Assembly (NCBI GenBank): GCA_032718475.1
Contig: JAUCBJ010005615.1
Span: 1 to 64,000 of the forward strand
Source: Nemertoderma westbladi
Taxonomy: Eukaryota; Xenacoelomorpha; Nemertodermatida; Nemertodermatidae
Direction of reading: 5' to 3'
DNA: 64,000 nucleotides
Below are positions 45,033 through 55,992 of this stretch, piece by piece; within the stretch, counting starts at the first letter, position 1; every line of letters begins with the position of its first letter. The translations under genes and the position numbers were made by a program. Below the pieces are notes generated by a model. The model searched no databases, had not been told where the DNA came from, and saw only the letters and a list, made by a program, of their open reading frames with translations.

Positions 45033-45925
45033 CCGGTGTAACAGCGGATTCAGTCCCCCGAAGAATCGGTCCCCCCCGGACCGGATCTGCTAGCGGATTT
45101 AGTCCCCCGGACCCAATCCGCTAGCAGATTTGGTCTCCCTAGGACCAAATCTGCTAGCGGATTGGGTCCTCGTTCGCGGATTTGGTCCCCCCAATGTTAT
45201 TGCAATAAATTCAAAATACACTGCCAGACTGCTCCGTTCCCTTCCTTATTGTCAATGGTTACAGTACTGGCAGACCGGTTATTCAGTATGTATCGTTTAT
45301 TGTTCTGGTTTGAAAACATTGTCTGTGTAACCTGCTCCTCCCCAATTTCGTAGTACGATAAATTTATTGTAATGAGGTTATATTGTTTTAGCCTTTTTAT
45401 TATTAGAAAATATATCCTCCCCACCTGCAAACTAATAATATGAATGAATATGAATAACTGTTACTCAGTTGGGTTTAGGTGTAACAGTTGAACTGAATAT
45501 ACCACCCCCCCCCCCCCCCCACCCCGAAAATACTATCAGTACATATATTAGGCCTAGGTAATGAGGCCTGACAACTCGAACTACAGTATGTTTATTACTG
45601 TAATAGGGACAGTACAGTATCTTCCTCCTCATCATGTAATCATCCCTCATCCATAATGAATCTATAATGTTGAATTTTAATCAGTCTGCAGGTCTGACCG
45701 ATAATTTAATGCATAAGCTACGCCTACGTTGCTATGTCCGTACCAGTACTGCTGCACTCAGCACTGTCTGACTGTACTGTAAAATTATAATTTAAGGGGG
45801 GGACTCAATCTGCGGAGGGGGGACAGAATCCGCTAGCGGATTCGGTCCCCCCGGACTCAATCCGCTAGCGGATTCGGTCCCCCCGGACCATATCCGCGGG
45901 GGGACAGAATCCGCTGTTACACCGG
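45033..45925. mobile_element. TA-flanked MITE with CCGGTGTAACAGCGGATTC ends
   Basis: Ends ccggtgtaacagcggattc and gaatccgctgttacaccgg are perfect inverted repeats flanked by TA (45031-45032, 45926-45927), as in Tc1/mariner-type targets. Both subterminal regions carry several (c/g)ctagcggatt-ggtccccccgga modules in alternating orientation. A C-run of about 16 lies at 45505-45520. No transposase ORF. Confidence 0.9.
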
Positions 45926-45927
45926 TA

Positions 45928-46098
45928 CGGATTATTCTCCATACTGCCATAGGAATCCATTACATACGCACATACGCGTATGCGTATGTGCATACGGATA
46001 CGGATACGGCGAAAAGTTATACCAAAGTACAGCATGTATGTAGTATGTATATGTATTCCAAAATTGTAACATTACGAAATGTTTGAATATATATTATA
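45928..46098. repeat. Left fragment of R-family copy R3, split by element D
   Basis: The part from about 46020 (agtatgtatatgtattccaaaattgtaac, read in pieces) matches R1/R2 up to the insertion point. It ends in TTATA (46094-46098), which is the target duplication of element D. Just upstream is a short catacgcgtatgcgtatg palindromic tract (about 45967-46000). Confidence 0.7.
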
Positions 46099-47891
46099 TG
46101 TTGCGATATATGGCGTTGTGTACAGAACAACCCGTTATACAGTATAAAATAAGTTAGATAAGTGCGTATTGATATGCAACCGTAATAATTAGATAGGGTA
46201 AATAAAAAATACACAAGTTCATTTTATATTCAGTCGATTTTATACAGTATGTAGCCCTATTTACGTCATTTTATAATAAAACCCTGATATATTCATTTGC
46301 GGTGGCAAAATTATTTAAAACAAAAATGAATTTTGCCGTTTTCCAATATCTATCGAATCTAATACATTTATGCTAATTTTATTTACATATCCCTATAAAT
46401 CGATGTTTGTGCTAAAATAACGCCTAAATTGTGCTTTTAATAATCGCCAAATTAAGTTGAGGCGATTACGTGCATTAATGATCCCAAATTGAGTTCTGCC
46501 CACTGGTTGGTCGAAAATCCAGCTGAGACAACCCTGGATGTCGCCTGATTATGTGAGCAAATTTGGACTTTGCGTCATTCCTACAGTTTAGCAGTAGCCA
46601 TCTTTATTCTTCGTTTTTTGCACTTCCGTTGGTTGTAAATGTTGCTGCTTTCTTCATACATTTGTGACTTTTGAATATGATTACTGCTTAGTCTGACTGT
46701 TGATTATATATTTCTGATTGCAAATATAATTGTCGCAATGTAGTGAACCAAAATCAACGTTTGTTTCCTTCGACTGTCTGACTGTCTGATTGGTTTTTAC
46801 TATGTTTGCGCCGTCACGGTAACTGCCCTCTTTAACATGTTGGGCTAGGGGTAGGCGCCGCGGGCTCACTGTTTGGAAGCGACGGGAGAAGTTGGAGGAT
46901 CCAATGCACGGCACTACCGGCGGGGCTGGTGGCTGCGGTTGGCTGAATTAAGTTTAGGACCGAGGGCCGGTCGCCATTAAGGCTGTAAGGGGCAAGGCGA
47001 CCTAGATCTTGTCTCTCAGATTTGCTATTAGGCTAGCTAGGTTTAGGTAGAAAGATCACATTGATCTGGGGTGACCTTAGCCGTTTACGCTAATGCTAAT
47101 GCTACGTTTATGCTAATGCTACTTTATGCTAATGCTACACTAATGCTAACGCTACGCTAATGCTAACGCTATTTATGTGTAATGTTTTAGATAGGTGCTA
47201 TATAATATACCGTACCTTGATTGTTTCTGTTTTCTATTTATGCTTGTTAAATTACTGTTAGCTCCAATAATACGGTATTTAGGCTGTCTTTAGTGTAGCC
47301 CAGTAACGTAACTAATTAGCGTTACAAATTCTGGAATACCTAATAATTAGTTCGCAACCCCGTACATTTGAGTAAATGTAGTTTATGTATGATAGTATTT
47401 AGAATAAAATAAGGACTTACGCTGCATAGCGGAGAATAGTTTTAGTTATTTACACTTTGGAAATACAGAAATATCTTTGGACAAATTTACACTAGGTGGT
47501 TATCTAAAAAATAGTGGGTTTGCAAGTCTATACAGTAGTTGCAAGCGTAGCGAGCAGTAATATAGCTGATTACAGTCAGAGCTAAGGGTACCAGGGTTTA
47601 GGTAAATAATTTCCCCCCTTTTGCATTATTAAATATTCTCACATTCAACATTTGTCCGCCTGACGAACTGCTTTATTTCTCTGTGAAGGGTGAACAATTG
47701 GAGTGTTAAGTCACCAACACTCGTATTAAGTAGCTTGGGAAGCCAAATCAGATTTATTGTTTTGGTTGTTTCTGTTTTGGCTTGTGTTTAGGGCAATTAG
47801 CTTGGTATGTTATAGTTTGATTAACCTCATTGTTTCATTCGAAAATACGAACATATCAAAAGGAAGAATCCCCTTTGAGATTTCTTTAACA
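46099..47891 (+). mobile_element. 5' LTR of element D
   Basis: It starts TGTTGCGATATATGG and ends ...TTTAACA. It contains a small tandem tract of gctaatgctaac/gctaatgctacg at about 47086-47172, which differs in length between the two LTRs. Minus-strand ORFs present in both LTRs are incidental. No tRNA-like primer binding site starting TGG was seen right after it. Confidence 0.93.
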
Positions 47892-48115
47892 GTAAACGGC
47901 TTTTATTTTTTTTGTTCACTATTCATAGAGAATACAGTAATTCGTTAGGCTCTTAGGGTAAATTGTAAAATTAGTAAATTCAAAATTAGTAGCTAGGTTT
48001 GTGAGAATTCAGTTTCGGCCAAAATTATTTATATAATAAAATTTAGGGTTTTAGTACTGGTATGTTGGATAACCGCTTAATTATTTTATACCATCTGGAG
48101 ATACATGGCGAGATG

Positions 48116-49025
48116 CCAGGTTGGAATTCATGCTGCAAAACTCGGACGCGTACCTGCGCGAATGACCGCAAACCAGATGCGCGTTGCGCGTTTGGGTGAG
48201 ACAGGTGCGCGTTCGGGTGTGAGACAGGTGCGCGTTGCGCCTCAGCGCGCAGCTCTGCCTCTGATGCGCACCACAAATTAATTGAAATCACGAAAATACA
48301 CAAAAAAATTTCGCTCGCTGCGCTCGCATTAGTTTCTCATTTACAATTCTTCAAACAGTCAAATCACTTCACCATAATCTGATAATACTGTAATACCGGC
48401 AACTGGAGCTGAATTTGTCTATTTATTTTAACTACAGTGCTCTATTGTTGTATTGTTATTAGGTCTATGCTATGCCGATGTTACGTTAGTAAACAGGTAA
48501 AGTCAGAAAGTAACAATGTATTATAAGTATGACTTAATTATAAGCCAACTGTATGTTTAAGCCTAATTGTTAGGTAGGCCTATACAAAGTATTATTGGCA
48601 GACTGGTACCTATTTCAATATTCGTTTTTTTGAAATTACCGGTACATGTTTTGTTTGTAATCTAAAATAATATTTTCTGTTATAAAAGCAGTGAGCCCGA
48701 TGGGCCACCATAGTAGTGGATTAAAAAAATATTTTTTAATATTAACAATTTTGATGTTGCAAAAATTACATTTATTATGTAAGCCTAGATTCAACGTACA
48801 GACAGACAGACGTAAAGATAAGCTTAAAACGCTCAAACTTGTAAAATAGGAATGTAAAATTGTTCTTATGAACTGTGCGATTTTTTGAGATATGCATGAC
48901 ATGAGCTGCGCGATTTTGTTTGGATTATGACATATGATGAGGTGCGCGACGAGCCAATTTCAGGTGCGCGGTGATTTCAAAACAACAAAGCGTACCTGCG
49001 CGCTCATGCATGAATTCCAACCTGG
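48116..49025. mobile_element. hAT-like non-autonomous element nested in D, 8-bp duplication GCGAGATG
   Basis: Ends ccaggttggaattcatgc and gcatgaattccaacctgg are inverted. GCGAGATG flanks exactly on both sides (48108-48115 and 49026-49033). An 8-bp duplication fits hAT, although the leading CC is atypical. There is no transposase. Related partial copies are at 38961-39713 and 39741-39940. Confidence 0.9.
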
Positions 49026-49572
49026 GCGAGATGGAACTTCTGATGCTGGGGTTTGTGTGGGTCTACGGGTTTGGTTCGCAATCAGCAACGAGTCTGAAGC
49101 CTAGAACGCGGACGTGGAATCTCACAGCGAACAGGGTTAGTTGTTCTGTTGGTAACAGTGTGTTTGTGGAAGCAGTAAAAAATTACCGGTTGTTTGACTG
49201 CGAAACTGAACTCAGTTTATTAGTTAGGTTAGTTAGGTTTAGCCGGCCATGGTGTTTTGGATCGCTCAGTTGGAGATAGTGTCGCAACCTGAAGGTGTAG
49301 CCACGCGCTAGTGGATACATATAATATTTAAAAATAAAATTACGTTGATTTTGAGCTATATATAAAATTAGAAATATTTTGGGTGACAAATTTATTTTTT
49401 TGAATTTTTGAATTAGATTCAAATTATTTTCGTGTCATACCGGTATTTAAATGCTGTATAATAGCTATAGAGCTACATTTTGTTTAAATATTATAGTGGT
49501 ATTTACCATAATTATATACAATTAAATTCATAATATTTGATATTTTGAGACCAAATAAATTATTTTGACAAA

Positions 49573-49600
49573 TAATTTAATCGAAATTTCGATTAAATTA
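49573..49600. repeat. Perfect 28-bp palindrome in the leader of D
   Basis: The half-site is TAATTTAATCGAAA, followed directly by its reverse complement with no spacer. It lies 66 bp upstream of the first gag ATG. It could be an RNA dimerisation or packaging hairpin, but that is a guess. Confidence 0.9.
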
Positions 49601-49666
49601 ATATATATCTCGAAATTTTGCGAGATTTTAGCCGAAAGGCAAATAACTATATATATACTTTAAACA

Positions 49667-50008
49667 ATGAGTGTCTCAGAGAAGGAGGCACTAGAGGACA
49701 GCTATGAGACAGCGGCTGGACTGCCGACTGACGATAGTGTCAATATAACTGTTGACGACAATGCTGACTATGACGACGCAGCGAGTGATGCTGATTTAAG
49801 TGAACAGGAGGACGAGATAGAAACCAGTGAAGAAGACCAAGGTGAGGTAATATTATTAGGGTCCCCTACTACTACTGTAAGGAAGGATGGCACACCAGCC
49901 CAACCCAAGGTGAGTGATAAGAAGGGCAGTTTAGCTGGGCCGAGAGCTCAAAGCCCGGTTTCCAGACCCCCGTGGGTATGGTCAGTGCCGTGGTCCCAGT
50001 GGCAGTGA
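49667..50008 (+). CDS. Element D gag, first ORF (acidic N-terminal region)
   Basis: The ATG at 49667 starts a 113-residue acidic ORF (MSVSEKEALEDSYETAAG, then DYDDAASDADLSEQEDEIET). It overlaps the next ORF by about 30 nt in another frame. It is not recognised as a domain; an acidic, disordered N-terminus fits a gag leader. Whether the frame change is programmed, spliced or a mutation is not visible from one copy. Confidence 0.6.
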   Translation: MSVSEKEALEDSYETAAGLPTDDSVNITVDDNADYDDAASDADLSEQEDEIETSEEDQGEVILLGSPTTTVRKDGTPAQPKVSDKKGSLAGPRAQSPVSRPPWVWSVPWSQWQ

Positions 50009-51984
50009 GGAGCACCCGGAGTTCCCGTAATAATCCCTCAAGTCCACCGAGTGTGAGTCAGGTAAGCGAAAGAGAACTGGACATCGCGATAAAAAAGAAA
50101 CTTCGCGCGCATGCCGGACATATAACCCGGACGACGGACAAGGTAAGGAAGATGTTAGCCGACTCTGGTAACATCGGAAGGGAAGGGTTAGTAGAGATTA
50201 GAAAGGGATACAACTCAGCGTTATTCAAGCAGACGGAGGAGCTTGCAGTCCTAGCGAAGAGAGCAGTGGAGTCCCAACCGAGCGAAGTGGCGACGAGGGT
50301 TTACGACAGGGCTTTGGCAGCCTTGTTAGAGCACCGCGCGTTATCGGAGCAATTCCAACGAGTTAGGACAGATAACTGGTTGCTATGGGCATCACAAGCG
50401 CAGGCAACTCAGGTAAGTGACGCAGAGTCGAGGAACTTAGTGGAGCAGGAAGAGATCCAAGACAAGGAAGAGAGAAGGTATCAGAGGGAAGTTACCAGCT
50501 GGCTGATGCAGAGTGGAGTGGTGGTACCGGGCCAGGTGCTACCGACGACGGAGAACATCCAACAGAGGACGTTAACTCCACCCGACGACGCATCTAGAGA
50601 CAGCGGCGATTCTCAGGTTAGTCACGCGCGAGGGAAGGTTATATGCGCTAGATCCCTTGTTTCTCACAACTCAGCGGAGGAGAGAAGACGCCGACTAGAC
50701 AAACAACAGGCAGAGGTCTTGCGTGCATCGGAAGCACGGAAGGAAGCCGAGCGAGAACGGGAGTGCACCCGGAAGTTAGACGCGAAGCTGCGAGAGTTGG
50801 AAGACATAAGTAAGCGTGAGCAAGCCGAGCGCGAACAGGAAGAACGCGAACTCCAACTCGAGCGCGAACGTGAAAAGAAGGAACTCCAGCTCGAACGCGA
50901 ATGGGAAGCCAAGGAACGCGAACAAAGGAGACGCGAACTTCAACTCGAACGCGAGTGCAAGGAGCGCGAACTCGAGCGCGAGAGGGAACGACGCGCATTG
51001 TACGAAGAGAAAGCGCGACTGGAAGAAGAGAGCGCAGCGAGACTCGCAAGGGAAGAAGAACAACGCAAACTGGCGCAATTGGAAAGTGCGAGACTAAACT
51101 TAGAAAGCGAAGAACGAACAAGGAAGGCGAATGAAATTGCCGAAAGGGGGATGCGAATGATTGAAGAATGTGGAGCGAGTGTAGGTACCGAGTTGCGAGA
51201 CCTGTTCGCACAGCAGAAGGCCGAACAGGAGGCGAGAACTCCGGTTATACGTGAGTCAACGGCGACCAGAATTCCTATACCCGGTCCAACTATTACAAGT
51301 ACTCGGATTGCTAAACCATTTTCTACATATCGCACGCCAGTTGGTATTAGTGCTTCACCCATCGCGCAGGATCCGCGCCATCAGGACGGCGCACTGCGGC
51401 ATAGTTATTATCGGGAGAAGGAGGAGTTTAGAGAAGAAACTCCGAGAGGCCGAGTATTGGGCGAACCGAACCCGCGGGTTTGGAATACACGGATGGATCG
51501 CCGACCCAGTTCGACGGAGAACTTCCAGGTTAAACCGGAAGAGGGATCATATGAGAGACAGCGGATTACTCAGATAGAGCCGACGATTCAGCAGAAACCT
51601 AGCCAGGAATTTATTACGAGGGAGGAGTTAAGTGCCAGTTTAGCGCAAGAAATATCGCCGCACATCCAACCTATAATGGACATGCTTAGTAACCTACAGT
51701 TAAAGGAAGCGGCCCAGGTAAGAAGTATTCCTAATCCTAGCAGGCCTGAACTAGATAAAGTCCAACCTAGTCAACGAGTACGCATATCGGAGGCAACTAT
51801 ACCATAGAGACCTCAGGTAAGAACGCCCGTTCCTATGATCCATAATCCCAACTTCGAAAATTCGGCGGAAAGATTTATACAAGAGGCTTGGGTCAGGGCT
51901 TCGGCACGTAAACCAACACGAGCGCTGACGACTGACACAGACTCGAGCGATGAAGAGCAAGAATTGAGACGTCAGAAGTCCTAA
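49978..51984 (+). CDS. Element D gag, matrix/coiled-coil ORF with in-frame TAG
   Basis: The frame opens at ATG 49978 (GTG at 49972 is also in frame). Residues 1-170 are helical gag-like sequence (DIAIKKKLRAHAGHITR; a KGYNSALF region typical of BEL gag N-termini). A long Glu/Arg coiled coil follows at about 50690-51150. A TAG is at 51805-51807, after which the same frame continues 58 codons (RTPVPMIHNPNFENSAERF) to a TAA at 51982. The TAG may be a read-through site or a mutation. Many CAG-GTAAGT-type strings occur along it (see findings). Confidence 0.65.
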
Positions 51985-52019
51985 AACCGGAAGGAAAGAA
52001 GGACCGACACGGGGTAAGT

Positions 52020-53483
52020 ATGAATCCCCGGGAAAGGCCCAGACTCGACAACCCTGCAGAGTTGACCAACTTATTAATCCGGAATGACGCCACCCTTCGG
52101 GATATTGGTAAGTTTGCTGCAAGGCAGGGATTGCCAGCGCAACAACCTCAGAGGTTTATGGGCAACCATAAACACTGGAGGACATTTAAGACTTATGTCA
52201 ATGAGCAGTTAACTAACAGTACCTTTACCCCCAATGAAAAATTCAATTACTTATTGCAAATGCTCCATCGAGAGCCAAGGACCATTGCCGACAATTTCGT
52301 CGGGAATGAAAATGCATTTGAACTAACAATGAAGACCCTTAGCGACGTCTATGGGAATAAAACCAAAATGGCACAATCAATAGTAGAGGATTTGGGCAAG
52401 GTTGGAAAAATTACAACACCGTTGGAACAGTTAAACTTGGCCAACGCCATTACAAATGCCCTAGATATTTTAAAAACAGTGAATCTACCACACTATGGTG
52501 ATCACGCTGAGGTTTTAAAGAGTATAATAAGACGCCTGAACTTTCGTTATCGGCAAAAATGGCGGAAATTAGAGAACAAATTGGAGGGTCAAGATAAAGT
52601 GTTAACACTCAGACATATTCACGATATGATAGCAACCGACGCTATCACAGAGATGAAGTCAAACTTCTCAGAGGAGAATATGAGAGAAACAAAACCTGCT
52701 TTGGGAAGGACTATGGTAAGTGTCAATGAAGACAGACAGTCTGTGACATTTAACACAGTAGACAAATATAACCAGAGTAACCATTCCCCCGCCTTGAGAT
52801 CAGACTCGCGAGTCTGGTCAGGTGAGAGGTCAGACAGACCTAGTATAAAGCAACAGGATTTGCCAGTTGGATTTGTGGGATGCCAGTTCTGCTTCTTAAA
52901 GGAAGTAAGGTCAGACGACCACAAGTTGGAAAATTGTAGGCGCTTCAAAGAACTGAGCTCAGAACAGAGATGGATTCAAGTGCGGACGTTAGATACCTGT
53001 TGGGCATGTCTTGCTCCAGGTCATGTAAGACGCCAGTGCCCGAACAGTGGAAACGGATGTGTAGAGTGTGGCAGATTACATCATAAACTGCTACACGCCG
53101 ATTTCCATACTCCTACAAATCGTTATCTACAGGAAAACTCGGATAAAGTGAGAGGTAAGATAATAGCTACATCTCTATACTCACGCGAGTCCATAGGCCC
53201 TCCAGACATAGATGTCTCAAGAAGAGATTGTAAAGACCATGATGAAAACGCTAGTGACTCGGAGGAGGAGTTATGTTCAGATAACGACCAGTTAGAACAC
53301 AGTTATTACACTGAAACAGATAGTGATTATACCCCTGAGGATGATATCGAAGAGCGCCATTTCGGTGCTAAAAGTGGGTGTAACAGACACAGAACGTTCC
53401 TAAGTGACGTCATTACATATACCTACATAACAGAGGGTCAGAACTTAGATACGTCTCAAGTTAGGTGTTGTGGTGCGGCCTAG
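52020..53483 (+). CDS. Element D gag, capsid (DUF1759-like) and zinc-knuckle ORF
   Basis: The ORF is 487 codons. The capsid pattern is FMGNHKHWRTFKTYVNEQL, then AFELTMKTLSDVYGNKTKM, as in the BEL/Pao DUF1759 region. Downstream are CQFCFLKEVRSDDHKLENC, a canonical CX2CX4HX4C knuckle (CWACLAPGHVRRQC) and CVECGRLHHKLLH. This is the Cys/His arrangement that precedes the protease in BEL/Pao polyproteins. The frame is open upstream of the ATG and overlaps the end of the preceding ORF. An acidic tail follows, and the frame ends in TAG inside the 21-bp minisatellite. No protease follows. Confidence 0.75.
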   Translation: MNPRERPRLDNPAELTNLLIRNDATLRDIGKFAARQGLPAQQPQRFMGNHKHWRTFKTYVNEQLTNSTFTPNEKFNYLLQMLHREPRTIADNFVGNENAFELTMKTLSDVYGNKTKMAQSIVEDLGKVGKITTPLEQLNLANAITNALDILKTVNLPHYGDHAEVLKSIIRRLNFRYRQKWRKLENKLEGQDKVLTLRHIHDMIATDAITEMKSNFSEENMRETKPALGRTMVSVNEDRQSVTFNTVDKYNQSNHSPALRSDSRVWSGERSDRPSIKQQDLPVGFVGCQFCFLKEVRSDDHKLENCRRFKELSSEQRWIQVRTLDTCWACLAPGHVRRQCPNSGNGCVECGRLHHKLLHADFHTPTNRYLQENSDKVRGKIIATSLYSRESIGPPDIDVSRRDCKDHDENASDSEEELCSDNDQLEHSYYTETDSDYTPEDDIEERHFGAKSGCNRHRTFLSDVITYTYITEGQNLDTSQVRCCGAA

Positions 53484-53913
53484 AGACTCATTGGAGCGGC
53501 CTAGAGACTTATTGGAGCGGCCTAGAGACTCATCGGAGCGGCCTAAGGACTCAGTGGAGCGGCCTAGAGACTCATTGGAGCGGCCTAGAGACTCATTGGA
53601 GCGGCCTAGAGACTCATTGGAGCGGCCTAGAGACTCATTGGAACGGCCTATAGACTTCTTGGATCAAGAGACATACGTGACCACAAGATCTGGAAGGGTT
53701 AGCTATGACATAAAGCCACCCCTACAGATTGCGCAAGGAGCTCCAGGGTCCCAGTTAGTAAGTAACCGACAAGAAACGACCACACCAGTGGAGCCTTCGG
53801 TTTACAAATCTGCGGATTTGGATTCGAAGATTCCGTCAGTGGGATTGCAATTGTCACCAACACGCATTGAGACAGGAGACTATAACTTGTCTTCTGCCTC
53901 AAAACAAAATTAA
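53470..53913 (+). CDS. Element D gag, C-terminal ORF with RPRDSLE repeats
   Basis: It overlaps the previous ORF in another frame and begins with eight RPRDSLE-type heptads from the minisatellite, then DFLDQETYVTTRSGRVSYDI, ending at TAA 53911. TRSGR-V resembles the short motif found before integrase C-termini in many LTR pols, but no integrase core is present. It may be the end of gag or the junction of an old pol deletion. Confidence 0.5.
   Translation: MVRPRDSLERPRDLLERPRDSSERPKDSVERPRDSLERPRDSLERPRDSLERPRDSLERPIDFLDQETYVTTRSGRVSYDIKPPLQIAQGAPGSQLVSNRQETTTPVEPSVYKSADLDSKIPSVGLQLSPTRIETGDYNLSSASKQN
53478..53650 (+). repeat. 21-bp coding minisatellite in D
   Basis: About eight copies of a 21-bp unit (core gagcggcctagagactcatt) give one heptapeptide per unit in the 53470 frame; the 52020 frame meets TAG in each unit. 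Confidence 0.93.
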
Positions 53914-54629
53914 TGCCAGAAACGCAGATTCACTTCATATGCATTCCTCATATGCAAATACTTGGAAATGCATAGGAGCGGGTTTGTGGAGAATTGCGTT
54001 TGAAAATATGTTGGTGGGTATCAAATAAATTTTTTTTTTTTGCATTTGAAAGTTTGAAAGTTAAAAAAAAATTATAATTACAGTTGAACCCAAGACAAAT
54101 TCAAACGTAGAATAAACATGTGAACATGTTTATAAGAGTATAGTAATTCTGAAAGTCGTGACAAGTTTGAAGACATAGTATCTAAACACCATGGTTACGG
54201 ATATTATATTTAGGAGTGTAAATTGAGTTCAGTAGATTCCACAGATTGGTGCCAACAGTACAACAACCAAAGGTGCTAAAGGTTAGTAGCACCAGCGACG
54301 TACACAGACCCCACTCAGTAGTTTGTAGTGGAGAGAGGTGTTCGATAATCAAACCCGTGGGTTTGGTATAGTCGAGCAAATAATGTCTGTTCTAACTACT
54401 GTATTCTAGTACAAGTATTTGGGGAGTAATTTGGGCATCAAAAAAGTGAGTCGGTCACGGCCAGTTTATCTCCAAAGTTTTTGCGCTATGCATGGGAATA
54501 GATATAGACGGTAGCTTAGGAATGAGACGGGATCTAGAGAGCCGAACCTGAACTGCTGGAAGGCGGGCCAGGTAGCTCGGGATGTCGAGCCAAGACTGGT
54601 ATGGGCTTTATAGCTCATTTATTGTCTAA
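53914..54629. other. Post-gag spacer of D
   Basis: No protease or RT motif in any frame. It includes two atatgcattcct/atatgcaaat stretches near 53936-53960 and T- and A-rich tracts. This is where pol would be expected. Confidence 0.55.
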
Positions 54630-55119
54630 TTGGGTTTTAAGTTGAAGACGCAGAAGAAGTATGAGGAGGCGTACAGTGAATATAATACGCCGTCGGGAGC
54701 TGAGTTCAAATCCCATTTCAAGTGACAAGCGTTGGTATATTGGAACATTTGCGCACCACCTCGTGCTTCGTTGCAGTATTATCTATTGTTGGAATCAAAC
54801 ACGGTAACTTGCTTGATAACAGACATAGTCGCGAGAATTTTGAAGCGCCATCCGTTGGTGTTTGGAGGAGCCCAGAAGGACGAAAGCGATCCGATGAGTA
54901 ACCCGATGATAACCGTCAATTTTAGCGGAAAGAAACCCCCAACGTCTGTTACACCGACGACTACGATTCCGGATCCTTATATAGTGAGATTGGAACTCAT
55001 ACTACTCCTGCCTTAGTCGAGATGTCGATGTGAGTGCCGATGAGGTAAAGATACGACCGAAAAGACAACGCAAGCTGTTCCGACATCCAGTAGACTCGCG
55101 CCGTCCATCCGTCTACTAA
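54630..55119 (+). pseudogene. Decayed copy of the 3' ORF of element A, zinc-knuckle part deleted
   Basis: The frame from 54630 reads LGFKLKTQKKYEEAYSEYN, has a TGA at 54723, then continues with RASLQYYLLLESNTVTCLIT and RILKRHPLVFG. These align with the element A protein (FKVGNPTNYQQVYGDHY; RPSLAIYTIFENAALAGWLA; RTIRAHPLILG). After a +1 shift a basic tail follows (KIRPKRQRKLFRHP) to TAA 55117. The middle with the three Cys/His units is absent. Same location, upstream of a 3' LTR. Confidence 0.6.
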
Positions 55120-55992
55120 CCATACCCACGATCCGCGATTTATACGATATTTTACTCCAAATTATTTCGGGAAGTTTCGACGCACGTATTATTAAGCCCG
55201 AATATGTCCAATGCGTTATATATCATCGTCGCTCTGATATATACGTCTAGATTTATTGCCCACCCATCACAAGTGGATTTTAATATATGTTATACTTATT
55301 TTTCATTTGATTTAGTTTAGACAGAATTTTTTTTATATAAAAAAGAAGGCCGAAAAATATTGAAAGGAAATACTTCTACTTTATAGTCCGTTGGAAATAG
55401 TAAATACTTTATACTATATTTGATTTTGTGTATATGACTTTATTTGCTCTAAAGTTTATTGAAAGAGGCAAAGGAAGTGATTGGGGAGACAAACCCGCGG
55501 GTTTGGCTTACTCCTTTCACTTACCTGAGCAATCATCAAACCAAGATGATTTGCGTTATTTATAAGAAATTAAGTAAAGTCCGAAAATGAAAGAAATTAT
55601 TACGTATTTTATATTTAATTTGATTGTCAGCCTTAAATGCTATAATATTTAGTTAAACATTTAGCCTCAAATACGTTTTATATTTTAGTTCTTTTGTTAT
55701 TATTGTTCTCTATAATTTGAGATGGGAAATGGGGGACATTGTCCTAGCCATGTTCCATTTCAATAAGTAAATTGTTAATTTGTAAATAATTCGAAGGAAG
55801 TATATTTTGTAATCTAATTTGTATTTGTATGTAATCATTTATGCAGTAAAGGTAGCAATATTTTGTATGTATTAGAATTATAATAGAACCAAGTTTATTG
55901 ATTTATTTGAAAGTAAATTTTATTTGTTATTCCACACCGCCATATTTCTTCTACAATTGGAGAGAAACATTACATGTTTCCCTTGGAGCGGT
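55120..55992. other. 3' untranslated part of D
   Basis: AT-rich, no ORF. It ends in the tract cccttggagcgg immediately before the LTR. Element A has ctgggagcgg in the same place, so GGAGCGG|TGT is a shared junction and probably the polypurine tract. Confidence 0.55.

Noticed and set aside
46681-46914. Minus-strand 77-codon ORF repeated at 56575-56808
   Set aside because: Present twice only because it lies in both LTRs of D; no domain and no supporting signal.
50648-51211. Minus-strand 187-codon ORF opposite gag of D
   Set aside because: Antisense shadow of the Glu/Arg coiled-coil repeat; composition-driven Ser/Arg/Val string.
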